Origin: Bradyrhizobium sp. cir1
Lineage (GTDB): Bacteria; Pseudomonadota; Alphaproteobacteria; Rhizobiales; Xanthobacteraceae
DNA: 64,000 nucleotides
Direction of reading: 5' to 3'
Assembly (NCBI RefSeq): GCF_014198245.1
Contig: NZ_JACIHE010000006.1
Location: forward strand, 62,001-126,000
In this document: positions 26,816-35,779 of the stretch, one piece after another
How positions within the stretch are numbered: the stretch's first letter is position 1
How the letters are laid out: every line of letters begins with the position of its first letter
Position numbers and translations under genes: made by a program
Notes under the pieces: model-generated
The model's input: the letters and a program-made list of their open reading frames with translations, nothing else
Database searches by the model: none
Told to the model about the DNA's origin: nothing

Positions 26816-27490
26816 CTATTTCTCCTCGGCCATCAGGTAGCCGACGCCGCGAATGGTGTGGATCACGACCTTGGCGCCGTGTTCAGTGAGCTGCTTGCGC
26901 AGCCGCGAGACGTAGACCTCGACCGCGTTGGAGGCGACCTCGCCTTCGAGGCCGAAGATGTGGTCCTCGACGTTCTTCTTCGGCACCACCCGCCCCTGCC
27001 GGCGCAGCAGGATCTCGAGCACGGAGGTCTCGCGCGCGGAGATGATCCGCGGCTGGTCGTCGACGAAGATCTGGCGGCTTTCGGTGTCGTAGACGAGGTT
27101 GGCCAGATGCAGCGAGCGGCCGAGCAGCTGGCCCGGCCGGCGCAGGATCGCCTCCAGCCGCGCCACCAGTTCCTCCATCGCGAACGGCTTTGCGAGATAG
27201 TCGTCGGCGCCGCTGCGCAGGCCGTTGACGCGGTCCTGCAGGCCGCCGCGCGCCGTCAGCACCAGCACCGGCAGCGGTTCCATCTGCCGACGCAGCTCGC
27301 GCAGCACCGACAGGCCGTCGCCGTCGGGAAGGCCGAGATCGAGGATCATCGCGGCATAGCTGACGCTGCTGACCGCCTCGCGCGCCTCGGCCGCGCTGGC
27401 CACGATGTCGCTCTCATAACCGGCCGCCGACAGCCCGGCGGCCACGAGCCGCGACAGCTCGGCATTGTCCTCGACGATCAGAAGGCGCAT
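26816..27490 (-). CDS. OmpR-family response regulator (TctD/QseB type)
   Basis: A 224-residue regulator. The receiver domain starts MRLLIVEDNAEL with the acidic pair Glu7/Asp8, phosphoacceptor Asp51 in ILDLGLPDGDGL, the Thr in VLTARGG and Lys in DDYLAKPFAMEEL. The C-terminal winged helix (about 125-220) ends in AVEVYVSRLRKQLTEHGAKV and IRGVGYLM. It is followed by its cognate kinase with no gap, and its promoter side faces the CHAT cassette. Confidence 0.95.
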   Translation of the reverse strand: MRLLIVEDNAELSRLVAAGLSAAGYESDIVASAAEAREAVSSVSYAAMILDLGLPDGDGLSVLRELRRQMEPLPVLVLTARGGLQDRVNGLRSGADDYLAKPFAMEELVARLEAILRRPGQLLGRSLHLANLVYDTESRQIFVDDQPRIISARETSVLEILLRRQGRVVPKKNVEDHIFGLEGEVASNAVEVYVSRLRKQLTEHGAKVVIHTIRGVGYLMAEEK

Positions 27491-27654
27491 CGCATTTCCC
27501 GCCGGATGTCCCGGTATCCCAGCGCGGCTCGCGCCGCATCTAGGCTCTCTTCCCCCATTCGTCCGGTTTCGGCCAGCGAAAAAGCACCGGGCAGGCCGGC
27601 CTCGAAGGTCCTGTCAGCTTCATGTAAGCGGAGGCGACGGATAGATCCCTCTAC

Positions 27655-30600
27655 CTAGGAGGCATCCGAGGCGCGTGCGAACGGATTGCCATACACGGAA
27701 TAGGCCAGCCAGGTCAGTTCCTTCCGGTTCTTGGCGGCCTCGCGCGCGGCGCGGACGGCATCGACCAGCGTCTCCCCCTGCTTGAGCGAACGATAGAACG
27801 CCTCGGCAAAGCTGTAGGCCAGCTTGTCGTCGACCGACCAGAGCGCGCCGACCAGCGCGCCCGCGCCGCGTTCGGAATAAGGCCGCAGGAACGCATCGAC
27901 GAAACCGGCGACACCTCCGCCGATGCCGCGCCCGGCGCGCCCGGTCTGACAGGCGTTGATGAAGACCATCGGATTCGGCCCGCTCTCGGCGAAGCGGGCA
28001 TACGCCTTGACCTGATCCGCCGAGAGCGAGTCCTGGGCAAAATTGCCGTCGACCTTGGTGCCCGTCATCAACAGGTCGGCCGTCATCACCGCCCGCTGTG
28101 CCGCCTCGCCATGGCAGGCAAAGTGCAGGACGTCGCAGTCCTTCGCATCCTTCTGCAGGAAGCTGGTCACGGCGATGCTCTCGGCCGTCACCTCGCGGGG
28201 GCTGCCGAACAGCTTGGCCAGCATCTGGCGTTCGGCATCGGCGCCTTCGAGCCGCAGGCCGGGATCGACATAGGCCGGGATCACGTAATTGACGCGATCA
28301 TTGCGCATGGCGAGTTGCGGACCGGGCCACGGCGTGCTGTGCAGCCAGCGCACCAGCCCCCATTCCGCGAGGAAGCCCTTCCCGTCCGGTCCGGACTTCC
28401 GATCGTTGATGTAGAGCAGCTCCCAGGGAACGAACGGCTCCTCGGAGATGACCTGGATCGCGCGGATCGCGTCGCGGTGGGTCCACAACGCCTCGCGGAC
28501 CCTGTCCGGCAACAACTCGTTTGCCATGACGATTCCGTTGGCCTGCAGGCGCGACAGGAACTGGTCATACAGGCGGTTCGTTGCGAGCCACGCGCTCTCG
28601 ATGCCCTTGAAGATCTCCGCAACATAGACATCGCGCGAGAAGCCGCCCGGAAGCGTGCGCGATTCCGAAACCGCGATGTTCGGATCGACGCAGGCAAGAT
28701 CGAAACGCAGCGTCACCTTGCCGCTTTCCACGATCTCGTAGATCCGCAGCACCGCCGGCTCGTCCGGATGTGCCGCCATGGCCAATCCGACCTGGCTCCG
28801 GCGCAAGATCTTGCTGTCGGCGTCGACGAACACGGGGACCAGGGCAAATGACGCGAGAATGCGCGGCCCCTGCCGTGCTTCGACCAGGATGTCGGCCGCG
28901 CCTTCCGCGGTCCCCTCCACGACGAAGCGGAGCGACTCCGCCCGCTGATCCCGTGGTAGCTCGATCTCGGCGCTGGTGTCTCCGATAACCCGGCAATTCT
29001 TGCGCGCGATGACCTCGACGACGATCGCGCGGGCCGTATCGACATTGACCGGCGCATCCAGGGCGGCCGAGGCCGGGCTCTCCGCGGCCTCGATCTTCTG
29101 TCGGGAGACCGTGACGAACAGCGGGACCGGCTTCTTCGGCGGCGGATGAGACTCGATCTCCGCCGCGAAATAGCAGGCCGCAGTTCGCGAACCGGGCGAC
29201 GTCGATCCCGATGGCGGCGTGTCAGCTGCGGCGGGCGCCACTGTTGCCTCGGCCGGCCTCGCCGAAGGAGCCGAGCGCGATCGCGTCCGTCGCAATGTGA
29301 GAGTGTCCGACACGGGGCCGGATCCGGGGCTTTCCCATTCGCGTGCAGCCAAGTTTGATTCAAGCGGGCTTTCGGCAATGGACGCCACTCCCCGCCTCGA
29401 TCGCCGCGGCGGCGGCTGCTGCAGGTCGATTTGTACCGGGGCCCGATCGGGACGAGCCGCACCAAGACCCAGCCACTCGCTCAATTTCGAGGGCACGATA
29501 TCCGTCGCAAAATACGTGGTGTGAAACACGTCGTCCGTATCGCCGAAAGCGAACGTCGCGTCCTTCGCAAGGCGTGGGCCACGGGTCCCGAACGACGTCA
29601 TCGACGCCGTATCCACCACCAGGTCATTATCAAGCTGGAACAGGCGATTTGTCACGCGATCGGCAATGAACTCGGCGAACTCCTTGGTCACGCCCTTGTC
29701 GGGTGCGATCTGCGCGACGAAATTCGACGTGATCGCATGATAGGCTGCGAGCCTGTCGAGAGGACCGGCCGCGCCGTTCAACGCCTTGACCAGATCGCTC
29801 GTTGGGCGCATCGCGGCAAGTCCGGGCACCCGGCCCTCGTCGATGGCGACTTCGGAAAACGCCTGGACGAAACGGCCGACGGTCTTGATCCCCTGCGACA
29901 CGACGGGGCTCAGCGCAGCGCCTCCTGCGAGGAATGAAACGGCACGGACGCCGGCCATGATCCCGTTGGTGTAGAGGTCGATCATCGCCGCCCAGTTCTC
30001 GGGCTCGGCCAGATGCGTTCCGGCATTGGTGCAGCCGACAAAGATCGCCTTGCCGAGCCGGATGTCCGGCCGCTTGTCCGCAAGCAGATTTTCGACCACG
30101 CGATAGACCAGTCCGCCGCGACTGTGGATGACGGCATCGATCGAGGAATTTTTGGAGATTCCGAGCGCCTGCAGCGCGGCAACAAGAGCGGCCGCATTCT
30201 CTGCCGGTGCGACCGTCAGGGTCTTGTGATCGAAGCCGAGCACGGCGTCGTAATGCGCGCTGGCCTTCGACAGAAACGCCTTCCCGCTGTCGGAGCCGGC
30301 AAGCTGTGCGAAGCCGCTCGCCGTCGACGAGAACGTGCCATGCACCATGAGCAGGATCTTCAGCGGACGGTCCTGCGGCAGTCGAGGCCGCGCCGATCGC
30401 GCCGGTGTCCATGCCGCCGGATCGAGCCCGGCCATCACCACGATGCCCTCTTCCCGGTCCCCCTCGATGTAGTCGGTCGCCACATCGATCGCCGTTCTGG
30501 CGGCGAACTTCAGCACATAGGCACGGACCGGATCGATCAGCTTGTCGGACACCCAGTCGAGAACGGGACCGCGCTTGCCGCCTGCGGGGGCGACGCCGCG

Positions 30601-31011
30601 CGCCGAGCCCCTCGTCCCGGCCGTCAACGGAAATACCAGAACCTGTGCACCCCCGCGCCGCCTCGACGGTTGGCCCGCCGCTAGCGGATAGGTCCAGGCA
30701 TAGACGCCGCCTGCGCCCTCGATCAGGACCAGCGCCCGTTCAGACGGGCCAACCTCGACCTCGATCTGCGTCGGCGTCGTTGCGTCCCGTCGCAGCGCAC
30801 GCGTTCCCGGACGCGTCGGCACCATCTCGACTTCGGCCGCGATGGTGAAGTCGGACGCCGACAACGCTCCCCTCAGCTGATCGGCGCCACCGATCTGGCT
30901 GGCAGTGCCCCGGCGAAATCCGCGGCGGACAGGGCCGTCCTGAACGATCCTGATTTCGACATCGTCGGGACTACGAACCACGATCCCGTTCGCCACTTCC
31001 AGTTCAGCCAT
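27655..31011 (-). CDS. Large alpha/beta-hydrolase-like plus CHAT (caspase-like) protein
   Basis: An 1118-residue multidomain protein, last gene of a three-gene cassette. Residues 1-200 are a beta-rich N-terminus. About 215-440 look like an alpha/beta hydrolase (MVHGTFSS at 222-229, nucleophile-type HSRGG with Ser297, candidate His425 in AAYHAITSNF). A Pro/Arg/Ser-rich linker covers 515-610. About 615-800 is beta-rich and unrecognised. About 855-1118 is a CHAT domain with the PFVPWELLYI block (859-868), His967 in LHFACHGEA and Cys1021 in VFINACQTG, the paired dyad of clan CD caspase-like peptidases. Both active sites look intact. The substrate and trigger are unknown. There is no signal peptide, so it is probably cytoplasmic. 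Confidence 0.85.
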   Translation of the reverse strand: MAELEVANGIVVRSPDDVEIRIVQDGPVRRGFRRGTASQIGGADQLRGALSASDFTIAAEVEMVPTRPGTRALRRDATTPTQIEVEVGPSERALVLIEGAGGVYAWTYPLAAGQPSRRRGGAQVLVFPLTAGTRGSARGVAPAGGKRGPVLDWVSDKLIDPVRAYVLKFAARTAIDVATDYIEGDREEGIVVMAGLDPAAWTPARSARPRLPQDRPLKILLMVHGTFSSTASGFAQLAGSDSGKAFLSKASAHYDAVLGFDHKTLTVAPAENAAALVAALQALGISKNSSIDAVIHSRGGLVYRVVENLLADKRPDIRLGKAIFVGCTNAGTHLAEPENWAAMIDLYTNGIMAGVRAVSFLAGGAALSPVVSQGIKTVGRFVQAFSEVAIDEGRVPGLAAMRPTSDLVKALNGAAGPLDRLAAYHAITSNFVAQIAPDKGVTKEFAEFIADRVTNRLFQLDNDLVVDTASMTSFGTRGPRLAKDATFAFGDTDDVFHTTYFATDIVPSKLSEWLGLGAARPDRAPVQIDLQQPPPRRSRRGVASIAESPLESNLAAREWESPGSGPVSDTLTLRRTRSRSAPSARPAEATVAPAAADTPPSGSTSPGSRTAACYFAAEIESHPPPKKPVPLFVTVSRQKIEAAESPASAALDAPVNVDTARAIVVEVIARKNCRVIGDTSAEIELPRDQRAESLRFVVEGTAEGAADILVEARQGPRILASFALVPVFVDADSKILRRSQVGLAMAAHPDEPAVLRIYEIVESGKVTLRFDLACVDPNIAVSESRTLPGGFSRDVYVAEIFKGIESAWLATNRLYDQFLSRLQANGIVMANELLPDRVREALWTHRDAIRAIQVISEEPFVPWELLYINDRKSGPDGKGFLAEWGLVRWLHSTPWPGPQLAMRNDRVNYVIPAYVDPGLRLEGADAERQMLAKLFGSPREVTAESIAVTSFLQKDAKDCDVLHFACHGEAAQRAVMTADLLMTGTKVDGNFAQDSLSADQVKAYARFAESGPNPMVFINACQTGRAGRGIGGGVAGFVDAFLRPYSERGAGALVGALWSVDDKLAYSFAEAFYRSLKQGETLVDAVRAAREAAKNRKELTWLAYSVYGNPFARASDAS

Positions 31012-31087
31012 GACTTCGCCCCTGTCCAGACGACCTGCTTCGTCGCGTCCTCATATGGCGCACGGGCTTTGCGAGCCCGGCGTGAGA

Positions 31088-32683
31088 TCAAGACCTGAGC
31101 TGCGTGCTCGGCTGAGACGCCGGCGCCGCCCATTCGAGCCGACTGCCATCGAGCGCCGACGACTTCCGGATCAGCTTGTTGGCCTCGATGTAGGCTTCCG
31201 CGGTCGACGGCACGAGATAGCCCATGACGAAGCCGAGCACACCGAAAAGAGCGACGATGAACCCGTAATGCAGCCAGGAGATATACGGCATGTTCAGACC
31301 GAAATGTCTGCTCACCAATGTGAAGCCGATGAGAAGGCAGAGCATTGAAGACGCCATCACCACCGCATGGGTCGCGCCGTCCCTCAGCCTTGCCTCGTGA
31401 TAGTCCAGTCGATCGGCCCTCAGCCGCACGTCGAGAAGAATGCTCAGGACCACCGTATTGGCCATGAAGATCAGCGACAGCAGCGAGCTCGCCGCAAGCG
31501 GATGGCCGCTTGCCAGCCAGCCGGGCGCGATCGGGATCGTGCTGTAGGTGATCCAAAGCACGAAATTTCCGATCAGATAGGATAGCGCCCCGAAGACCAC
31601 GTAGGAGCGCCAGGGCAAGGCGTACAGCGAGGGGCGCGCGAAATTCGTCGAGGCCTTCGGGTAGATCGCAAAGAAGATCGAGATCGTGAGGGCCACCGCA
31701 TGCGCGGCGGAGGAGAGGCCTCCGGTCAGCGAGTCCACTTCATAATTCTTCGACAGGTTCATGAAGAACAGCGGTGCGACGGAGACCACGAAGTCGAGCA
31801 GGAAGATGATCACCAGGGGTGCAAACGGCAGCGGCTGGGGGAGAATGGTCTGATATCCGAAGCTGGAAATCAGCTCCATCCGGGAGTCGCGCCTGTCGAC
31901 GACCGACAGCGCAGCCTCGGCCAATCGACGCTGGTACGCGACGCGCAGATCCTCGCATTCCTCCGCGATGAAATCGGAAATCTCGAGCACCAGCTCCATC
32001 GCATCCACGTCCGACACCGTGATGTCTTCCGTCAGCAGGAGAGCGCGGGCCGACCGTCGCAGCATGCGCCGATATTGCTTTTCCATCTCGTCAAAGGCGG
32101 CTTTCCGGGCGCGGAAAAATCTCGCGAACCGCTTGTTGCCGCGCAGCTCGACGAAACTGGTATGGAGGGAAGCAACCTGCTTGATCATGGTTGCCGCACC
32201 GACGGCGAGCACCTGGTTGTCGTCATTGAGCGCTTTCTCGATCAGCCCGGCGGGAACGCCGTACCCTTCGAGCTCGCGCTGCAACTCGGGCCTTGCCCGC
32301 TCCGTCACGCTGATGGGCGACCGCGCGATGGCCACGATGACGGTCTCCACGACCTGCGGGTAGCGTGCCAGCGCCTGCGCCATGGTCCGCAGGAAATCGA
32401 TTACCCACCGGAGCAGCGGCAGGTGGGGTGCCAGCACCATGAAGGCGATCGTCGCCGGTATCGAAACGACAAATCCGATTCCGCGGGACAGCAGGATCGC
32501 GACAAAGAAATAGAACACCACCGCGATCGCGACGTAGGCAAGAACCGCGAAATAATAGCGATCGCGCATCACGGCATAGCGGATGTCGGTGATTTCGAAG
32601 GGCGCATGAAAGTCGATCGCGCTGACGACGCAGATCGCAATCGCACCGAGGCAGAGAGCGACGATCGGGTCAAGGCTCTGCAT
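31088..32683 (-). CDS. Polytopic membrane protein of the CHAT cassette
   Basis: A 531-residue protein that I cannot assign to a family. About nine membrane helices are visible (near 6-23, 43-65, 69-90, 286-308, 326-342, 360-380, 395-417, 438-457 and 471-491). A soluble mostly helical region of about 190 residues (95-285) separates helices 3 and 4; it is rich in charged residues (FARFFRARKAAFDEMEKQYR, EDITVSDVDAMELV). The tail (QPSTQLRS) is polar. It starts 10 bases after the 411-residue CHAT gene and ends 76 bases before the large CHAT gene. This suggests it is a membrane partner, effector or substrate of the two CHAT proteins; that is inference. Confidence 0.78.
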   Translation of the reverse strand: MQSLDPIVALCLGAIAICVVSAIDFHAPFEITDIRYAVMRDRYYFAVLAYVAIAVVFYFFVAILLSRGIGFVVSIPATIAFMVLAPHLPLLRWVIDFLRTMAQALARYPQVVETVIVAIARSPISVTERARPELQRELEGYGVPAGLIEKALNDDNQVLAVGAATMIKQVASLHTSFVELRGNKRFARFFRARKAAFDEMEKQYRRMLRRSARALLLTEDITVSDVDAMELVLEISDFIAEECEDLRVAYQRRLAEAALSVVDRRDSRMELISSFGYQTILPQPLPFAPLVIIFLLDFVVSVAPLFFMNLSKNYEVDSLTGGLSSAAHAVALTISIFFAIYPKASTNFARPSLYALPWRSYVVFGALSYLIGNFVLWITYSTIPIAPGWLASGHPLAASSLLSLIFMANTVVLSILLDVRLRADRLDYHEARLRDGATHAVVMASSMLCLLIGFTLVSRHFGLNMPYISWLHYGFIVALFGVLGFVMGYLVPSTAEAYIEANKLIRKSSALDGSRLEWAAPASQPSTQLRS

Positions 32684-32693
32684 GGATGAAAAC

Positions 32694-33929
32694 TCACTCC
32701 GATCCGGCCCGGTCCACGAAAATTTCCCCGTCGAGGCCGCGCATGTACAGAACCGGCGAAATCCATTCGGCGAACTGCCGCGCCTTCAATTCGGCCCGGG
32801 TATGCGCCAGGGCGGCCTGAATCGAAACGTTTTCCGCCAGATAGGTGTAGAACGTATCGGCGAAGGCGAGACCCATGTTGTCGCTGATCTCGAACTGCAT
32901 GGCGATCACGGCGGGCACGCCTCCCTGAATGAGCTCGGCGGCGGTGCTCGAGAACAGAGAGCCGGGCTCGCCCTGCGCGCCGCTGCAGGAGTTCAGCACG
33001 ACGAGACTCGGCGTTTGACCGGGCTGGGTCAGGAACGCTTTCAGCGAGTCGGCATAGAGCCTGATCCCCTTCGACCCGCCCTCCTCCTGGACCACGATGA
33101 AGCCCATCTGCCGCTCGGGATCGTGGCCGCCATGCCCGATGAAGTGAAACAAGTCCCACCGCTTGCCCTCATCTCCCCTCAGAAAGCGGCGATTGAGATC
33201 CCGAGCCTTCGCCGAGGGGATCCAGGACAGCTTCATCCGCTTGCCGTCATTCAACTCGCTCAGCGCCTTCTTGATCGCGACCTGCTCGGCATCGACCTCG
33301 ATCTCGTCCAGCGGGAATCCGTTCAGGACCTTGACCCGCGCAGCCATGCCCAGCATCCGTATCGGCCTTGCCGCGGACACCCGGCGCTCCTCGGCATAGT
33401 CGTCGACGGCCCGCATGAATGGCGTGCTTTGCGACGTCGTCACGTAGAAGCGGTTCTTCTTGTCGTACATCGTTTCCCAGGGCACGTAGGCGAGCGTGGG
33501 ATCGGTGACCCGCAGACGGATCAGGAACGGCTGATCGTCCTTTCGCGCCGCATGGGAACATTCCTGATAGAGCTCGAGGATCTTGCGCTGAAAGATGAAC
33601 TCGAAGAGCTGCGATCCGATCTCCTGCACGATCCGTTCGTCCGACCCCGAGGTCAGACCTCCGGCAGCGTCACGGAGAGCGGGTCTTGCTTCATCAGCGC
33701 CATTTGCCGCGGCCGCAGCATTCTCGTTTCGCGGGCGCAACGCCACGTCGGCATTGCGCGCGGCAGCGCACTGGAGGATTGCTTCCTGCAACGGCCTCAG
33801 ATTCTGACGAAAACTCGGCTTGAGCTTCTCGACTTCGATCTCGCGGCTCGATGAATTGTAGTCCGCGACGATGCGGCAATGACTTTCGCCACAATCTTCA
33901 ATGGTCAGATTGAAAACGACTTTCGCCAC
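32694..33929 (-). CDS. CHAT-domain (caspase-like) protein
   Basis: A 411-residue cytoplasmic protein, first gene of the cassette. Residues 1-125 are an N-terminal region with a poorly conserved Ala/Arg-rich linker (about 55-95). The CHAT domain spans about 135-405: LAYVPWETMYD (147-156) is the shared PWE block, His266 lies in LFHFIGHGGHD and Cys315 in VVLNSCSGA. GGVPAVIAMQFEIS and FYTYLAENVSIQAALAHTRAEL are typical late CHAT segments. The His/Cys pair is intact, so a protease is plausible. The other CHAT protein in the operon shares the same landmarks but is not a close copy. ATG 33929 has no competing upstream start. Confidence 0.88.
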   Translation of the reverse strand: MAKVVFNLTIEDCGESHCRIVADYNSSSREIEVEKLKPSFRQNLRPLQEAILQCAAARNADVALRPRNENAAAAANGADEARPALRDAAGGLTSGSDERIVQEIGSQLFEFIFQRKILELYQECSHAARKDDQPFLIRLRVTDPTLAYVPWETMYDKKNRFYVTTSQSTPFMRAVDDYAEERRVSAARPIRMLGMAARVKVLNGFPLDEIEVDAEQVAIKKALSELNDGKRMKLSWIPSAKARDLNRRFLRGDEGKRWDLFHFIGHGGHDPERQMGFIVVQEEGGSKGIRLYADSLKAFLTQPGQTPSLVVLNSCSGAQGEPGSLFSSTAAELIQGGVPAVIAMQFEISDNMGLAFADTFYTYLAENVSIQAALAHTRAELKARQFAEWISPVLYMRGLDGEIFVDRAGSE

Positions 33930-34315
33930 GACGCAACCCTCAGCCGCGCAACAGCCGGCGCAAAAACCTCACGCCTACTCAAAATCTATACCGGACAGAA
34001 AAGCGCGCAACGGGCGAATCGAGCCGGTGCTGTTCTCCGCATCCACCGTGCCGGCATCCTGCCGGTCTGTTTTCCGTCCGGGACGCTCACCATCCATGGT
34101 CGGCGTCCGATCGAAATCCAATCGAATGATCGTCAAAACGACGCGGAACCATGGCGTGCGCACCCGGCCGCGGCTGGCGCACCGCATCGCGGCCATCGGC
34201 GCAGAGCGGAAGCTTGCCGGCTCCTGGGCTTTTTCTAGAGCCAATTTCCCGGCACGATTGTGAGCCGTTTCACATCTCCCGTTTTATTGATCCCGCCCGT
34301 GGTGTTAGTTGCAGG
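33930..34315. other. Intergenic region upstream of the CHAT cassette
   Basis: About 386 bases separating the CHAT cassette from the SDR gene, both read on the minus strand. It probably contains the cassette promoter. One short minus-strand frame (33975-34244) is open, but it lacks a clear ribosome site, recognisable domain or coding-like codon bias, so I do not call it. No strong repeat was seen. Confidence 0.5.
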
Positions 34316-35089
34316 CTACGCCACCGGAAGCTGCACGCCCGTCAGCTCGGCCAGTCTGACGATGAGCGCGTCCTGGAATGTCGGGTCGGTCGCCTCACCG
34401 GCCGGCTGCTCCTGCCGGAGGTGATGCCAGTAGCGGCCGCTGACCATCGCGGCCGGCTCTTCGCTAACGGCGAGCCAGGACTGCGTACGCTGTCCGGTGT
34501 CGAGATCCACGGGGGCACCCGCACCGCCCATTTTGGTGCGCACCCAGCCGGGATCGACCGCGTTGCTCAGGACGTGCGGCCAGCGCCGGGCGAGTGCGTA
34601 AGCCAGCGCGACCGCGTGCAGCTTGCTTTCGGCATAGGCCTTCCCCGCATCCCAGCTTCGCTGGGTCCAGTCGAGGTCGCGCAATGAGCCCTCGCCGCCG
34701 CGATGCAGGCCGCTGCTGAGATAGACCAGCCGCTTCGGCCGCGCGATCAGGGCCGTCAGCATGTACGGCGCCAGCGTGTTGATCGCCAGCGTGCCGGCAT
34801 GGCCCTCCGCGGTCGGGCCGCGGCTCCGCTCGGTGTAGACGCCGGCATTGTGGATGATCGCATCCATGCGTCCGATCGCATTGACCTGGTCTGCGATGCT
34901 CTTGGTCTCGACGGCGCTTCTGAGGTCGCCGATCACGATCCCCGCAGCATGCGCGGCGAAGTCCGCGATTGCGGCGGCGCGCTCGGCCGATCGCGCGTGC
35001 AGCACCACGCGGTGCCCCTGATCGAGCAGCGATTGCGCGGCCGCCCGGCCGAGCCCATCCGTGCTGCCGGTGATGAAGACGATCGCCAT
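34316..35089 (-). CDS. Short-chain dehydrogenase/reductase
   Basis: A 257-residue classical SDR. The cofactor motif TGSTDGLG (7-14), NAG at 81-83, catalytic Ser126 in YLSSGLH and the YAESK pair with Tyr152 and Lys156 are intact; VDPGWVRTKMGGAGAP follows as in short retinol-dehydrogenase-like members. Substrate unknown. It lies downstream of a MarR-type regulator on the same strand (132 bases apart) and is a candidate target of it. Confidence 0.9.
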   Translation of the reverse strand: MAIVFITGSTDGLGRAAAQSLLDQGHRVVLHARSAERAAAIADFAAHAAGIVIGDLRSAVETKSIADQVNAIGRMDAIIHNAGVYTERSRGPTAEGHAGTLAINTLAPYMLTALIARPKRLVYLSSGLHRGGEGSLRDLDWTQRSWDAGKAYAESKLHAVALAYALARRWPHVLSNAVDPGWVRTKMGGAGAPVDLDTGQRTQSWLAVSEEPAAMVSGRYWHHLRQEQPAGEATDPTFQDALIVRLAELTGVQLPVA

Positions 35090-35221
35090 GCGCTGCTCCC
35101 TCGGTCTTCGCAGAACGCAGCCGACTGTAGCGGCCCTGCGCTATGCCCTGCGATATTGTTCGTCGCTGACCTTCTCCATCCAGTCAACGTCTTTGCCGCC
35201 GGCCTCCTGCAGCTGAGCTCT

Positions 35222-35779
35222 CTAGCTCCGTCCCTCGAAATAGGCGCAAAGCAGGGTCGTGTCCTTTTGCGCGATGGCTTTCCGAAAGAATTGGCACCTG
35301 AAATGCCGGTCCTTCCCCTCGCCCCTCTCGATCAGGAACACGCATCCGGTGCAAACGTCGGCATGATGGCGGCGCTTGGCAACATCGAGCCCGCCCAGGA
35401 CGCGGCGAAGCGTATCGCGCAGCTGCGATCGATCGGTGACATCGAGTGCCACAAGCCGATCTCGCAGAGCGTTCATCGGATCATGCTCTAGGAATCTCTC
35501 GCCCGCTCCCGTGAGACAGAGCGCAATCGAACGCTTGTCCTCTGCAACTGGCTTGCGGACCATCAATCCCTTGCTCTGCAGCACGGCGGCAATCTGCGAT
35601 GCGGCGCTGCGGGTCGTCCCCAGGAAGCCGGCAAGAGCGCTCGGCGTCCTCGAAAACCTGTTTGCGCGGGCGAGATAGCGCAAGGCCATCCATTCCCGAT
35701 CGCTCAGACCCGAAAGGCTGCCTTCAAAAAGCCAACTGTCGGCCGATTGCACCAGGAGCTGTAAAATCTCAATTGCCAT
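35222..35779 (-). CDS. MarR-type regulator with four C-terminal cysteines
   Basis: A 185-residue winged-helix regulator. LSDREWMALRYLARANRFS, TPSALAGFLGTTRSAASQIAAVL and the wing VRKPVAEDKRSIALCLTGAGE are a standard MarR fold (about 25-95). Unusually, the C-terminus carries Cys143-x2-Cys146, Cys162 and Cys178 (DVCTGCVF, FRCQFF, LLCAYF), a spacing that could bind zinc or an iron-sulfur cluster. ATG 35779 is used; an in-frame GTG at 36007 would add 76 unlike residues. It precedes the SDR gene and likely responds to redox or an aromatic ligand; that is inference. Confidence 0.8.
   Translation of the reverse strand: MAIEILQLLVQSADSWLFEGSLSGLSDREWMALRYLARANRFSRTPSALAGFLGTTRSAASQIAAVLQSKGLMVRKPVAEDKRSIALCLTGAGERFLEHDPMNALRDRLVALDVTDRSQLRDTLRRVLGGLDVAKRRHHADVCTGCVFLIERGEGKDRHFRCQFFRKAIAQKDTTLLCAYFEGRS

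Noticed and set aside
27655..33929. The CHAT cassette as part of a CRISPR type III-E system
   Set aside because: No repeat array, Cas7-11-like gene or TPR-CHAT arrangement is present in the window; only the CHAT domain is shared.
33975..34244. A small minus-strand open frame upstream of the CHAT cassette
   Set aside because: No ribosome site, no recognisable motif and irregular codon use; more likely leader DNA.
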